Part shown: positions 18,683 through 28,060 of the stretch, one piece after another | How positions within the stretch are numbered: the stretch's first letter is position 1 | How the letters are laid out: every line of letters starts with the position of its first letter | Source of the DNA: JANMGV01 sp037440405 | Lineage (GTDB): Bacteria; Planctomycetota; Planctomycetia; Pirellulales; Pirellulaceae | Direction of reading: 5' to 3' | DNA: 64,000 bases | NCBI GenBank assembly: GCA_037440405.1 | Contig: JBBIUE010000003.1 | Span: forward strand, 39,417 to 103,416 | Notes under the pieces: model-generated | What the model was told of the DNA's origin: nothing | The model's input: only the letters and a program-made list of their open reading frames with translations | Database searches by the model: none | Made by a program: the position numbers and the translations under genes

Positions 18683-19342
18683 TTACCGACCACCTCCGAA
18701 ATAACGTTTCAATGCGTGCGAAGCAGCTTCTCTGGAATTTTCGGATTTCGGTTTTGTATCAAATTTTGGCTTGCTCGGTTGCGATGTTTCCTTTGAATCC
18801 TCAATGCCGGAGTCGCGTGACTCGATCGTTTGGTGAGGATCGATTTTGGAAGTTTCATCGAGAACGAATTGCCGAGTATCGGGAACGCGTTCAACCGTGC
18901 GATCAATCTGGTCCGCTTCCTCGAGCCAGGAACTCACATCGATCTCCTCGTATCGACTGTCCGTTGAGGCCGAACCTGTCGCAACTCGCTCGACCGCGTC
19001 CTTGATATCCCTCACCTCAGGACGTTTTGCGCCGCCCAAGCCAACTTCGATTAAGACTTCAAACTCCAAATGACCGACCTTGAGATGATCGCCGTTCTTG
19101 ATGATCTTTGCTTTGTCGGAAGTGACCGGCTTGCCGTTGAGAAGGGTTCCATTGCGACTTTTCAAGTCGAGGACCAGAAGTTTGCCGTCCTTGATAACGA
19201 GGATACAATGCTTGCGACTGACGGATTCACTCTTGGGTCGAAGGTGGCAGGATTCACTACGACCGATCAGGAACTTATCCTGTTTGATGGCTATTTCTTT
19301 TCCTTCGTGTGACCCCGACAGAACCTTTAATTTCACCTGCAT
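18683..19342 (-). CDS. FHA domain protein
   Basis: A 219-residue cytoplasmic protein. An N-terminal forkhead-associated domain occupies about residues 1-105, with FLIGRSESCHLRP, the SVSRKHC loop and LKSRNGTLLNGKPV, which are the phosphothreonine-binding residues Gly-Arg, Ser-x-x-His and Asn-Gly-Thr-x-x-Asn-Gly. The rest is charged and low in complexity, ending SHALKRYFGGGR, and probably disordered. FHA domains bind phosphorylated Thr on partners of Ser/Thr kinases, which planctomycetes have in number; no kinase is adjacent. It precedes the hydrolase-like and C25 genes by 101 bases on the same strand. Confidence 0.9.
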   Translation of the reverse strand: MQVKLKVLSGSHEGKEIAIKQDKFLIGRSESCHLRPKSESVSRKHCILVIKDGKLLVLDLKSRNGTLLNGKPVTSDKAKIIKNGDHLKVGHLEFEVLIEVGLGGAKRPEVRDIKDAVERVATGSASTDSRYEEIDVSSWLEEADQIDRTVERVPDTRQFVLDETSKIDPHQTIESRDSGIEDSKETSQPSKPKFDTKPKSENSREAASHALKRYFGGGR

Positions 19343-19594
19343 GTTTTGCCTCTCGTTCGTGTTGATGCATGTTCCACTGCGGAGCGTTTCGGACTACTCA
19401 TTCGGTTTGCATCAACCCAGCCAGTACCTGGAACAGTTCACACTTGATCATTCGTCTAGATTCACTGTCAACTTCATCGACCGACCATCAACCAATATTG
19501 TATCGAATCCATAGGAAAAGCAATAGATTGGTGACGACAAATTCCCTTCAAGCGACTGCAAGGTGAAGAACCTCGCCATTGGAAGCTTGTTCCG

Positions 19595-20425
19595 TTAACG
19601 ACGGTGCATCCATTGGGTACTCCCGAATTGGTCTTCATACTTTGCAAGGGTCGGCAATTGTGAACGCAAATCCCCTACAATCGATTTCCATCGTACTCCA
19701 AGTCCATTCGATAAGCCATCCGAAATTGCATTAAGAAGCAAATTGGCCCAACTCTCCTGAGCAACATGCTCGGTAGAAATCGGGATTTTTCCGAGATGAG
19801 ACATCGGACGCGAAGGTGTCCTATTTTCTAACCTTCTGCTCGCCATTAAGTCTTGGAGCCCCAAGAGATGTGGGGCAAAAGGACTAGCCTCCAACAAAAG
19901 GCTTCCATGCTGAGACAGAACATCGGCGTAACGCTTTTGTGCACTGCCAAGAATCTTGAACCCATTGGTGACGATATCCTGGGAACTTCGCCTTTCAAAG
20001 CAAAGAAAGCGATCTTTACCGCAGTCTGAGCCACAATTTTTAGTGCCTGCCACCTCGTGCATACCTATATCAGGGAGAAAGGATTGAAGGCATCCGACCA
20101 CCGCTTGATGGATCAGCCTATACAACCCTTCGTGGTGCCCTTTCCGGCCCGATTCGAGCATTGTCAAGGAATAGGTCAATTCGAGATGATGTACGATCGC
20201 TCCACCGCCCGTTTCGCGCCGAACGACGGGCAAGCCTGAAAGTGCGACTTGGCTCAAAAAATCGGAATAAGTCTGAAAGTAGCCGAGAGATACGGTGGGA
20301 GTGCTCCAGCGGTAGACTCGCAGAAAGCAAACTCGGTTTTCCCGAACGAAATCCACCAGCGCTCTGTCAGCAGCCATGTTGTATGGGCCGCTTCCAGGTA
20401 GATCGACGATTACGATTCCGTCCAT
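19595..20425 (-). CDS. Lipoate-protein ligase / octanoyltransferase family protein
   Basis: A 276-residue member of the biotin/lipoate A/B ligase family. VVRRETGGGAIVHHLELTYSL is split across the substrate-binding loop, and NGFKILGSAQKRYADVLSQHG holds the conserved Lys of lipoyl-AMP or octanoyl transfer. Length is closer to LipM-type octanoyltransferases than to E. coli LplA, which has an extra C-terminal domain. It overlaps the 3' end of gcvPB by 16 bases and is the last gene of the glycine cleavage operon, so its likely job is to attach the cofactor, or its octanoyl precursor, to GcvH. Ligase versus transferase activity cannot be decided from sequence. Confidence 0.85.
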   Translation of the reverse strand: MDGIVIVDLPGSGPYNMAADRALVDFVRENRVCFLRVYRWSTPTVSLGYFQTYSDFLSQVALSGLPVVRRETGGGAIVHHLELTYSLTMLESGRKGHHEGLYRLIHQAVVGCLQSFLPDIGMHEVAGTKNCGSDCGKDRFLCFERRSSQDIVTNGFKILGSAQKRYADVLSQHGSLLLEASPFAPHLLGLQDLMASRRLENRTPSRPMSHLGKIPISTEHVAQESWANLLLNAISDGLSNGLGVRWKSIVGDLRSQLPTLAKYEDQFGSTQWMHRR

Positions 20426-21864
20426 TTCAAGATCGGCTTTCGAGCTGCGGTGACCTCATCCGGACGACGCACGACCGTGGAATAGGGAGCTTCGTGGAGC
20501 ATTTCTGCAGGCTCGCCTGTGATTTGAAAGATTGCTTTGACAAAGGCATCCAGCGTTTCTTTGCTCTCCGTTTCCGTAGGTTCGATCATCACCGCTTCCT
20601 GCACGGTCAATGGGAAGTAAACTGTGGGAGCGTGGAATCCGTAATCGAGCAAACGCTTTGCTAAGTCCATAGCTGAGATGCCTTTCTCCTTCTTCAGCGT
20701 CGCCGCAGAAGCGACGAACTCATGCATACATCGATCGCCGTGCGGGACCGGAAGTATATGTTTGATCTGGCTCAACAAATAATTGGCGTGCAAGACAGCA
20801 TCTTGGCTTGCTTCCTTCAGACCGGCTGCTCCAAGCGTGCGAATGTAGCAGTAGGCTCGAACGAGGACTCCGACATTGCCGAAGAAGCTTCGAACGCGGC
20901 CGATCGATTTGGGTCGATCGTCATCGAGCGAGAAACCGGTATCTGTTTTCACGATGGTCGGCGAGGGAAGGAAGCCTTCCAAATCTTTGCGGACGCAGAT
21001 CGGTCCTGCTCCAGGCCCACCCCCTCCATGCGGCCCGCTAAAGGTCTTATGAGGATTGTAGTGCATCATGTCCGCACCGAAATCACCGGGACGTGCGATC
21101 CCCAAGATGGCGTTCATGTTCGCTCCATCTAAGTAAATCAAGCCTCCGCAGTCATGAACTATTTTCGCGATCGTATCGATCTGGTGATCGAATAATCCCA
21201 GCGTATTTGGATTCGTGATCATGAAGACGGCGGTCTTGTTCGACACCTTCGCGCGAAGATCGTCGAGGTCGACCAAGCCAGTTGCGCTGCTCCGGATCGT
21301 GATGGTATCCATGCCGACCATACGAGCACTCGCCGGATTGGTTCCATGAGAGGAATCCGGCGCAAGAACAACAGGACGATGCTCCCCTAGCTCTCGAAAA
21401 TGGGCTGCCGCAACCATCAATGCAGTCAACTCGCCATGCGCCCCCGCTGCGGGTTGCAAGGAAACGGCCGGCAGCCCGGATATCTCAGCGAAATAGATCT
21501 GCAATTCGTAAAGTAACTGCAAAAGCCCTTGAATCGATTCGTCCGTTTGCATCGGATGAACATCGACGATTCCGGGCAGACCGGCCAACCGCTCGTTTCG
21601 CTTGGGGTTGTACTTCATCGTACAACTTCCGAGAGGATAAAAATGGGTGTCGACCGACATATTCCTGGTCGAGAGATTGGTGAAATGCCGCACGACATCT
21701 CCTTCGCTCAATTCTGGCAGCGAGGGAGGCTCCTCGGCCAAGACTTCCTGAGGAAGCAACTCATTCAAAGCGACCTCGGGAACGTCGCAAGGAGGAAGAC
21801 GGTGCGATCTCCGGCCTGCCTTGGACAATTCAAAGATGAGTTTCGTGGATAGCTCATTACGCAT
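20410..21864 (-). CDS. gcvPB: Glycine dehydrogenase (decarboxylating) subunit 2
   Basis: A 484-residue beta subunit of the split P-protein. With subunit 1 it decarboxylates glycine and passes aminomethyl to lipoyl-GcvH. It contains FYPLGSCTMKYNPKRNE, LQPAAGAHGELTALM, the PLP lysine in DMMHYNPHKTFSGPHGGGG, and a glycine-rich loop that follows. The tail region HAPTVYFPLTVQEAVMIEPTETE is the usual end of the subunit. It overlaps gcvPA by eight bases upstream and the ligase gene downstream. Confidence 0.96.
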   Translation of the reverse strand: MRNELSTKLIFELSKAGRRSHRLPPCDVPEVALNELLPQEVLAEEPPSLPELSEGDVVRHFTNLSTRNMSVDTHFYPLGSCTMKYNPKRNERLAGLPGIVDVHPMQTDESIQGLLQLLYELQIYFAEISGLPAVSLQPAAGAHGELTALMVAAAHFRELGEHRPVVLAPDSSHGTNPASARMVGMDTITIRSSATGLVDLDDLRAKVSNKTAVFMITNPNTLGLFDHQIDTIAKIVHDCGGLIYLDGANMNAILGIARPGDFGADMMHYNPHKTFSGPHGGGGPGAGPICVRKDLEGFLPSPTIVKTDTGFSLDDDRPKSIGRVRSFFGNVGVLVRAYCYIRTLGAAGLKEASQDAVLHANYLLSQIKHILPVPHGDRCMHEFVASAATLKKEKGISAMDLAKRLLDYGFHAPTVYFPLTVQEAVMIEPTETESKETLDAFVKAIFQITGEPAEMLHEAPYSTVVRRPDEVTAARKPILKWTES

Positions 21865-23224
21865 GGATTACAGCCTCGCTGTGAAGGACTTTCAGGCAGC
21901 CAACATAACGATCCATTTCGGACTTGGTTCGCTTTTCGGTGACTGCGACTAACAAGCAATCGCTCAAATTGGGATAATACGGAGCCAAGGGGATGCCTGC
22001 TAGAATTTTCTGTTCAAGCATGGACTCGACGAGATCGTCGACTTGACCAACTCGATCGCGAACGACGAATTCTCGCCATCCCGGTGACGCGAATGGAATC
22101 TCGAAGCGGTCGAGCTCCGCGATCTTGCTTTTGAGATAGGCTGCTTTGTGAGCGCACAATGCAGCAGTCTCCCGTAAACCGTAGGGACCGAGAAGCGACA
22201 AGTAAATGGTCGCACGCAACGCAAAAAGTCCTTGGTTTGTGCAAATGTTGCTAGTTGCCTTATCACGACGGATATGCTGCTCGCGCGTTTGCAGAGTCAG
22301 AACCCAGCAGCGGCGGCCGGTTCGATCTTCCGTTTGGCCAGCGATACGTCCCGGAACTCTCCGTACCAGGGATTCCTTACATGCGAGAATGCCAAGATAC
22401 GGGCCGCCGAATTGAAGTGGATTCCCGAGGACTTGCCCCTCGGCGACATAGATATCAGCCCCCCATTTCCTTGGTTGCTTGAAAATCCCCAAACTGATCG
22501 GGTCGGCAACTCCAACAACCATCACGCCTGCGTCCGCCGCGAGCTTAGCTGCCTGTTCTGCATGCTCAACACATCCAAAAAAGTTCGGCTGTTGGATGAC
22601 AATACAGGCGGCAGATGAGTCGATGGATGCACGCCAAGTCTCTAACTCAATGATGCCATCCACGAACGGCAACTCAACCAACTCACCGCCAATCCACTGC
22701 AAGTAAGTCGCCAGGGACTGGCGATAATGGGGATGTAACGTCGAAGGCACGACGACCCTTTTCCGGCCTTCATTCGCCGCTAAGCACATAAGCACAGCTT
22801 CGACCGTCGCGGATGCCCCATCGTAGAGACTAGCGTTGGAAACATCCATACCCGTCAACTGGCAAATCAATGTCTCATACTCGAACATGACCTGCAAATT
22901 CCCCTGACTCACTTCGGGTTGATAGGGCGTATACGAAGTGAAGAACTCTCCGCGACTCGCAATGGCATCGACGACTGCGGGAACAAAGTGATCGTAGGCT
23001 CCACCGCCAAGGAAACAGGTCGAGGAGCTTGCTCCCGCATTCTTGTTTGCAAGGTCTTGCATCCATGTGGTCAGCTCGATTTCGCTCAAACCGTCAGGAA
23101 CCTGAAGAGGACGATTGAGCTTAAGATGTTCTGGAACACTTTGAAATAACTCATCGATCGTCGAAGCTCCGATGGCACGGAGCATCGATTGCTGATCTTC
23201 CTGGGTGGTAAATCGATATGGCAT
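21857..23224 (-). CDS. gcvPA: Glycine dehydrogenase (decarboxylating) subunit 1
   Basis: About 455 residues from ATG 23224 (MPYRFTTQEDQQSML); the open frame runs 46 codons further upstream, into the spacer and across the 3' end of gcvH, but that part is not family-like. It is the alpha subunit of the split P-protein. SSTCFLGGGAYDHFVPAVVD, FFTSYTPYQPEVSQGNLQVMFEYET and NASLYDGASATVEAVLM are diagnostic. A split P-protein is common in planctomycetes and Gram-positive bacteria. It is 85 bases downstream of gcvH and overlaps gcvPB. Confidence 0.95.
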   Translation of the reverse strand: MPYRFTTQEDQQSMLRAIGASTIDELFQSVPEHLKLNRPLQVPDGLSEIELTTWMQDLANKNAGASSSTCFLGGGAYDHFVPAVVDAIASRGEFFTSYTPYQPEVSQGNLQVMFEYETLICQLTGMDVSNASLYDGASATVEAVLMCLAANEGRKRVVVPSTLHPHYRQSLATYLQWIGGELVELPFVDGIIELETWRASIDSSAACIVIQQPNFFGCVEHAEQAAKLAADAGVMVVGVADPISLGIFKQPRKWGADIYVAEGQVLGNPLQFGGPYLGILACKESLVRRVPGRIAGQTEDRTGRRCWVLTLQTREQHIRRDKATSNICTNQGLFALRATIYLSLLGPYGLRETAALCAHKAAYLKSKIAELDRFEIPFASPGWREFVVRDRVGQVDDLVESMLEQKILAGIPLAPYYPNLSDCLLVAVTEKRTKSEMDRYVGCLKVLHSEAVIHA

Positions 23225-23309
23225 GCTCAGAATTCTCAAAACACCTGAAGAACTGGGATGGAAATTGCTGTGGACCTGCGATGCAAAGCCGAAATTGTTC
23301 CGAGCGTGA

Positions 23310-23711
23310 TCAATGGGACTCGGCACACTGTTTGGAATAAGACTCAAACGTGAGCAACCCATCGAGTTCGCTTAGATCGCTCATTTCTACTTGGATCATC
23401 CAGCCTTCGTTGTACGGGTCCCGACTCAAAATCTCCAACTGGTTTGGCAGGCTCTCATTAACCGCAACAACCTGTCCGCTTACTGGAGAATACAATGGGC
23501 TCACCGCTTTGACCGATTCAACTTCCCCAAACTCTTGACCTGCCTGAACGGACGATCCAACTTTGGGGAGCGCCATGAAAACAAGGTCCGTCAATTGTTC
23601 CACGGCAAATGCCGATATGCCGATCACCGCGATGTTCTTGCCGCCGTCCTGAATCGCGTGAGCCCACTCATGAGTTGGGCAATATCTCAATTCCGATGGT
23701 TGGATGGTCAT
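23310..23711 (-). CDS. gcvH: Glycine cleavage system H protein
   Basis: A 133-residue lipoyl carrier that shuttles the aminomethyl group between P- and T-proteins. The lipoylated Lys68 lies in FGEVESVKAVSPLYSPVSG, and LSRDPYNEGWMIQVEM is the conserved C-terminal part. The ribosome binding site AGGAGAG is strong. It lies 21 bases after gcvT. Modification is probably by the ligase at the end of the operon. Confidence 0.97.
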   Translation of the reverse strand: MTIQPSELRYCPTHEWAHAIQDGGKNIAVIGISAFAVEQLTDLVFMALPKVGSSVQAGQEFGEVESVKAVSPLYSPVSGQVVAVNESLPNQLEILSRDPYNEGWMIQVEMSDLSELDGLLTFESYSKQCAESH

Positions 23712-23732
23712 GAAATCTCTCCTAAATAAAGC

Positions 23733-24866
23733 TTAAGCTGGACTAGAGGTTGGCCTGGAATAGAACGGAAGCGGGACGACTCGCCCAGATGTTCGACTTC
23801 CACGAATATCGACATCGACGACGGTTCCAGGCGTATTTAAGTTCGGAGCAATATAGGCCATGGCGATTGGCTGCTGGAGCGTCGGCGAGAAGCTTCCGCT
23901 GGTGACGACTCCGACACAGCGGGAGTCCATATCGAAAATTCTGGCTTCTTGCCGAGCCGCTCGCTTTCCGTCCAGCATCAATCCAACCCGCACCGGGGCC
24001 TGCGAATCATCTTTGGCCCGAAGCAAAGCAGCCTTGCCGATGAAATCACGATCTTTGAATTGGACGGCAAAACTCAGTCCCGCTTGCATGGGATTCGTGT
24101 TTTCGTCAATCTCATGACCGTAAAGCGGCATGGCAGCTTCCAGTCGCAACGTATCGCGCGCCCCAAGGCCCGCAGGCATGATGCCGACTTTTCTGCCCGA
24201 TAGCATGAGGTTCTCCCAAACGCGTTCCGCGTCTTCCTTGCGGATGATCAGTTCCAAACCGTCCTCACCCGTGTATCCAGTTCGCGAAACGATGCACGGC
24301 TTATGCATTTGTTCGGTGACCCGGCCTCGATAGTAGCCCAAATTCTGCACGTGTTCGGGAAATAATGGCTTGCAAACGCTCATCGCTTGAGGTCCCTGAA
24401 CTGCAATCATGGCGGTCTGTTCAGTGGTATCCGTCATTTGAACCTGCGGAAACTCTGACAGTTGACGTTCAAGCCAATTCCAAATCTTGGATCGATTACC
24501 AGCGTTTACGACGAGGAGGAAGTAGGGATGACTACTCGGAGTCTCCAACGAATAGAGTAATACGTCGTCGAGGATGTTGCCATCTTCGTTGCAAATCAAA
24601 CTGTAGCGAATCTGGCCCAGCTCCATACCCGCCACTCGACGGGTGAGCGTGTGGTCCAGCAGAGCCTCCGCTTGCGGTCCCTCCAATCGAAACCGCCCCA
24701 TGTGCGAAATGTCAAATACGGCGGCATTGTTCCGAGTCGCTTCGTGTTCTGCGACGATCGTTGAATACTGGATCGGCATCGAATAACCAGCGAATTCGGC
24801 GAATCGAGCACCATGGGCTTGGTGCCAACCAAAAAGCGGAGTCGTAGCCAAATTCGCTTCTGCCAT
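23733..24866 (-). CDS. gcvT: Aminomethyltransferase (glycine cleavage T protein)
   Basis: A 377-residue protein that transfers the methylene group from aminomethyl-GcvH to tetrahydrofolate, releasing ammonia. It starts TTPLFGWHQAHGARFAEFAG, with YSMPIQYSTIVAEHEATRN and VFDISHMGRFRLEG next, then RTGYTGEDGLEL in the folate-binding domain and GVVTSGSFSPTLQQPIAMAY near the end. Length is normal. It is the first gene of the operon gcvT-gcvH-gcvPA-gcvPB-ligase. I see no glycine riboswitch in front of it. Confidence 0.96.
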   Translation of the reverse strand: MAEANLATTPLFGWHQAHGARFAEFAGYSMPIQYSTIVAEHEATRNNAAVFDISHMGRFRLEGPQAEALLDHTLTRRVAGMELGQIRYSLICNEDGNILDDVLLYSLETPSSHPYFLLVVNAGNRSKIWNWLERQLSEFPQVQMTDTTEQTAMIAVQGPQAMSVCKPLFPEHVQNLGYYRGRVTEQMHKPCIVSRTGYTGEDGLELIIRKEDAERVWENLMLSGRKVGIMPAGLGARDTLRLEAAMPLYGHEIDENTNPMQAGLSFAVQFKDRDFIGKAALLRAKDDSQAPVRVGLMLDGKRAARQEARIFDMDSRCVGVVTSGSFSPTLQQPIAMAYIAPNLNTPGTVVDVDIRGSRTSGRVVPLPFYSRPTSSPA

Positions 24867-25196
24867 GCGATATCCAACACTTCATTGTCAAACAACAGAA
24901 AAGTCGCCCGGCGATCGAAGCCATACCAACCGAAAGCTTCCATGTCGGCTGTGAATCATTGCTCGTAGCCTATCGCTCCGCAAAAGGACGCATCAGAAAC
25001 GCTCTTTCGCGAAGCGGAAAGCGACCATGATCTGCGTCGCTCGAATATCTTCACAACCTAGTCGCGCCACGACTCCATCAGTTTAGCCAACCGAAAAGTG
25101 ACGAACAGCCCAAAACCAAAGGTCAATTCACTATACTAGAGACCAGTCCCCGCCTGGATGGGCCCCCTTGTTCTTTTTTGATCTCGGCGTTGAGAG
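24867..25196. other. Divergent intergenic region between gcvT and DUF58 gene
   Basis: About 330 bases that should hold promoters for both directions. TATACT at 25132-25137 is a possible -10 for the plus-strand DUF58 gene. On the minus strand I looked for the paired, purine-rich core of glycine riboswitches and did not find it. No gene is recognised. Confidence 0.45.
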
Positions 25197-26093
25197 ATGA
25201 GCCAGACCGCAGCTCACGAACCAGCAATCCTTCCACCGGAGTTGCTTGCGAAACTCGATCGACTCGAGCTCGTTAGCCGCAAGATTTTCCGTGGCCGGAT
25301 GAAGGGTGAGCGACGTAGCAAACGAAAGGGCCAAAGCGTCGAGTTTGCAGACTTTCGCAACTATGTTCCGGGGGATGATCTTCGATTCATCGATTGGAAC
25401 CTCTACGCTAGGCTCGACCGACTTTATCTGAAGCTATTTTTGGAAGAGGAGGATCTGCACTTCTTCGCCATCATCGATGATTCGATGTCAATGGATTTCG
25501 GCGCGCCGAGTAAGCTGTTTGCAGCCAGACAGATCGCTGCAAGTTTAGCCTACATCGGGCTCTGTCGGGGCGATCGCGTTCGACTTTGTCGCTTTTCGGA
25601 CAAGCAATCCACCTCACCGGTTCTTCGTGGTCGAACCAGCCTGAACCGATTGATCAACGATATGCACGCCATTGTGCCAACTCGAACGCCATCCATGGAA
25701 GAGACGATCCGACGTTTCTGCTTACGAAATACGGGCAAGGGCATCGTGGTCATCTTGTCGGACCTCATGGACAAGGACGGCTATGAAGCGGCACTTCGGA
25801 TGTTGGTTGCTCGCGAGTACGATATCTATCTCGTTCACATCCTCTCTCCCGAAGAGGTTAAGCCCTCTATTCAGGGCGATGTCAAACTCGTCGATTGTGA
25901 AGACGGCGATGAACGGGAGATTACCATGTCATCATTTCTAATGAAGCGGTACGATCAAACGCTTCGATCGTTCATCGAGCAAGCCCGCTCGTTCTGCACC
26001 CGCCGTTCCATCACCTATATCCCAACACAAAGTGATGTTGCCATAGACATTTTGGTGAGCCAGTATTTGCGCACGCGAGGACTGGTGCGATGA
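25197..26093 (+). CDS. DUF58 domain protein (MoxR-associated type)
   Basis: A 298-residue protein with the DUF58 core: KRKGQSVEFADFRNYVPGDD followed by LRFIDWNLYARLDRLYLKLF, and a VWA-like second half with FFAIIDDSMSMDFG that keeps a D-x-S-x-S metal site. DUF58 proteins normally accompany MoxR ATPases and VWA proteins in putative metal-insertion or chaperone systems of the envelope. Here the next gene starts in the stop codon (ATGA, four-base overlap), so the two are translationally coupled. No MoxR gene is present at this locus; one is found at 54-55 kb. Confidence 0.9.
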   Translation: MSQTAAHEPAILPPELLAKLDRLELVSRKIFRGRMKGERRSKRKGQSVEFADFRNYVPGDDLRFIDWNLYARLDRLYLKLFLEEEDLHFFAIIDDSMSMDFGAPSKLFAARQIAASLAYIGLCRGDRVRLCRFSDKQSTSPVLRGRTSLNRLINDMHAIVPTRTPSMEETIRRFCLRNTGKGIVVILSDLMDKDGYEAALRMLVAREYDIYLVHILSPEEVKPSIQGDVKLVDCEDGDEREITMSSFLMKRYDQTLRSFIEQARSFCTRRSITYIPTQSDVAIDILVSQYLRTRGLVR

Positions 26094-28060
26094 CCTGGAT
26101 GAATACACTGAGTGGTTGGCAGTGGGCGATCTTCGGTGCGTTACCATTCTTGGTGCTGATGCTGTATTTTCTCAAGCTTCGTCGGCAAGTGGTCGAAGTT
26201 CCCTCGACCTTTCTATGGCGTAAAACAATCGAGGACATACGAGTCAACAGTTTGTGGCAGCGTCTCCGGCGGAATCTGCTCCTGTACCTTCAATTGTTGT
26301 TCATCGCACTGCTGATTCTCGCTTGTTTGCGGCCGGGTCTGTTCGGTCGGGAACGAACCGGTGAACGATGGATTTTTCTGATCGACCACTCCGCAAGCAT
26401 GCAGGCCACGGACATGGAGATCAATCGCCTGGAAGCCGCGAAAAAAATCGTCCGAGGTAAATTGGCCACCATGCAAAGTAGTGACGTTGCCATGGTGATG
26501 GCTTTTTCAAACGTCGCGGATATCAAACAAGGATTCACCTCCGACAAGCAACGACTTCTCACATCCCTTGACTCGATCAAGCCCACCCATCGAACGACCG
26601 ACATCAACGATTCCTTGCGCGCTGCTGCCGGTCTCGCAAATCCTGGCCGGGCTAGCTTCGACGGTGTCAACGACATTGCTGTCGCAGACGCACTTCCCGC
26701 TACCCTTTTTATTGCATCTGATGGCGGATTCGCTGCGAACAATGAGTTCGATTGGGGCAACCTCCATCCGCAATACCTTTCGATCGGCACCTCATCGTCT
26801 GACAATCTCGCACTGGTCAGTTGTTCGGTGGATCGTGACAGCGAACGGCCGGATTCGATTGAAGTCTTCGGTCGCATCTACAACGACAGTCGAGAACCGG
26901 TAATTGCTCCGGTCAACCTTTACTTCAATGGCATCCTTGTCGACGCATCGCGCGTTTCCGTGGCTCCAAAACAAGAATCAGGTGTGAACTTTCAGCTATC
27001 AGGTTTACGCGAAGGGGAGCTCAAGTTGGAGATTGAACGCGAAGACATCTTGATGCTCGATAATGTGGCCTATACGGCTCTTCGGCCTCCGCGTCAAGCA
27101 AATCTGCTGCTTGTGACTCCGGGTAACCGAGCGCTTGAAACCGCCCTTTCGACTGAGCAAGTTCAGAAAATGGCTACGGTGTTGATCCACCCTCCGGAGT
27201 ACCTTCAGACGGAAGAATATCAAAAGTATCAGCAGACTCAGTTTCTTGATTTGATGATCTTTGATCAGTGTGCGCCTGAAGCCATGCCGGACACCAATAC
27301 CCTGTTCATCGGCTCCTTGCCACCAATGATGGGATGGGCACTCGACGAGCCCGAGGGACCTTGTTTTGTGGATGACTGGGATAAGACGCACCCCGTTCTT
27401 CAGTACGTCGAGCTTGCTTCCATTCGCATTATTGAAGGCCAAAAGGTCACCGTTCCTTCAGGAGGCAAGGATCTGATTACCGGCAATATCGGCACCATTT
27501 TTGGAATGGCACCACGCGGTCCCTATCAGGATGCTGTCTTAGGATTCCCGATCGTCCGGATGAACGACGCTGGGGGCGAACCAAACACGGATTGGGCAAT
27601 TCGAAGAAGCTTTCCGGTGTTCGTGCATGCTATCGTCGAGTATTTGAGTGGCGGAACGACACTTGCCGCAGCTTCGACCATTTTGCCCGGACAGCCAATA
27701 CAACTCACGTTAACGAATCGCTATATGCTATTCGATGTTCAATTGCCCGACGGGAAGCGCGTACCGATCCAACGTGGAAGTTCCGGTCAAACGATCTTCA
27801 CTCAAACCGAAACTCCGGGAATGTATCGAGTGTTCGCCCAAGGCGGCGAGCAACCGCTCGAAGTGTTTTGTGTCAACCTGTTTTCGCAACAGGAAAGCAA
27901 ACTCGAGCCTCCAGCAGAACTTCAAGTTGGAGCCGACAACGTCCGAACCTCAGGTGTCGAGATTGAGAAGCGATTCGAATTCTGGCGTTTGTTGGCGCTC
28001 CTCGCCTTAGGAGTCCTTCTCATCGAGTGGATCGCATTCAACCGTCGCGTGCTCATTTGA
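26090..28060 (+). CDS. BatA/VWA domain membrane protein
   Basis: A 656-residue protein with an N-terminal BatA-type segment: a membrane helix (ALPFLVLMLYFLKLRR), a basic amphipathic region, and a second helix (LLLYLQLLFIALLILACLRP). A VWA domain follows with FLIDHSASMQATD (complete D-x-S-x-S) and the Thr position in THRTTDINDSL. The middle carries beta-rich, CARDB-like sequence, and the C-terminus has a last membrane helix (LLALLALGVLLIEWIAF). It probably faces the periplasm or equivalent space. It is coupled to the DUF58 gene. Confidence 0.88.
   Translation: MTWMNTLSGWQWAIFGALPFLVLMLYFLKLRRQVVEVPSTFLWRKTIEDIRVNSLWQRLRRNLLLYLQLLFIALLILACLRPGLFGRERTGERWIFLIDHSASMQATDMEINRLEAAKKIVRGKLATMQSSDVAMVMAFSNVADIKQGFTSDKQRLLTSLDSIKPTHRTTDINDSLRAAAGLANPGRASFDGVNDIAVADALPATLFIASDGGFAANNEFDWGNLHPQYLSIGTSSSDNLALVSCSVDRDSERPDSIEVFGRIYNDSREPVIAPVNLYFNGILVDASRVSVAPKQESGVNFQLSGLREGELKLEIEREDILMLDNVAYTALRPPRQANLLLVTPGNRALETALSTEQVQKMATVLIHPPEYLQTEEYQKYQQTQFLDLMIFDQCAPEAMPDTNTLFIGSLPPMMGWALDEPEGPCFVDDWDKTHPVLQYVELASIRIIEGQKVTVPSGGKDLITGNIGTIFGMAPRGPYQDAVLGFPIVRMNDAGGEPNTDWAIRRSFPVFVHAIVEYLSGGTTLAAASTILPGQPIQLTLTNRYMLFDVQLPDGKRVPIQRGSSGQTIFTQTETPGMYRVFAQGGEQPLEVFCVNLFSQQESKLEPPAELQVGADNVRTSGVEIEKRFEFWRLLALLALGVLLIEWIAFNRRVLI

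Noticed and set aside
24867..25196. Glycine riboswitch in front of gcvT
   Set aside because: The conserved paired core was not visible on the minus strand.
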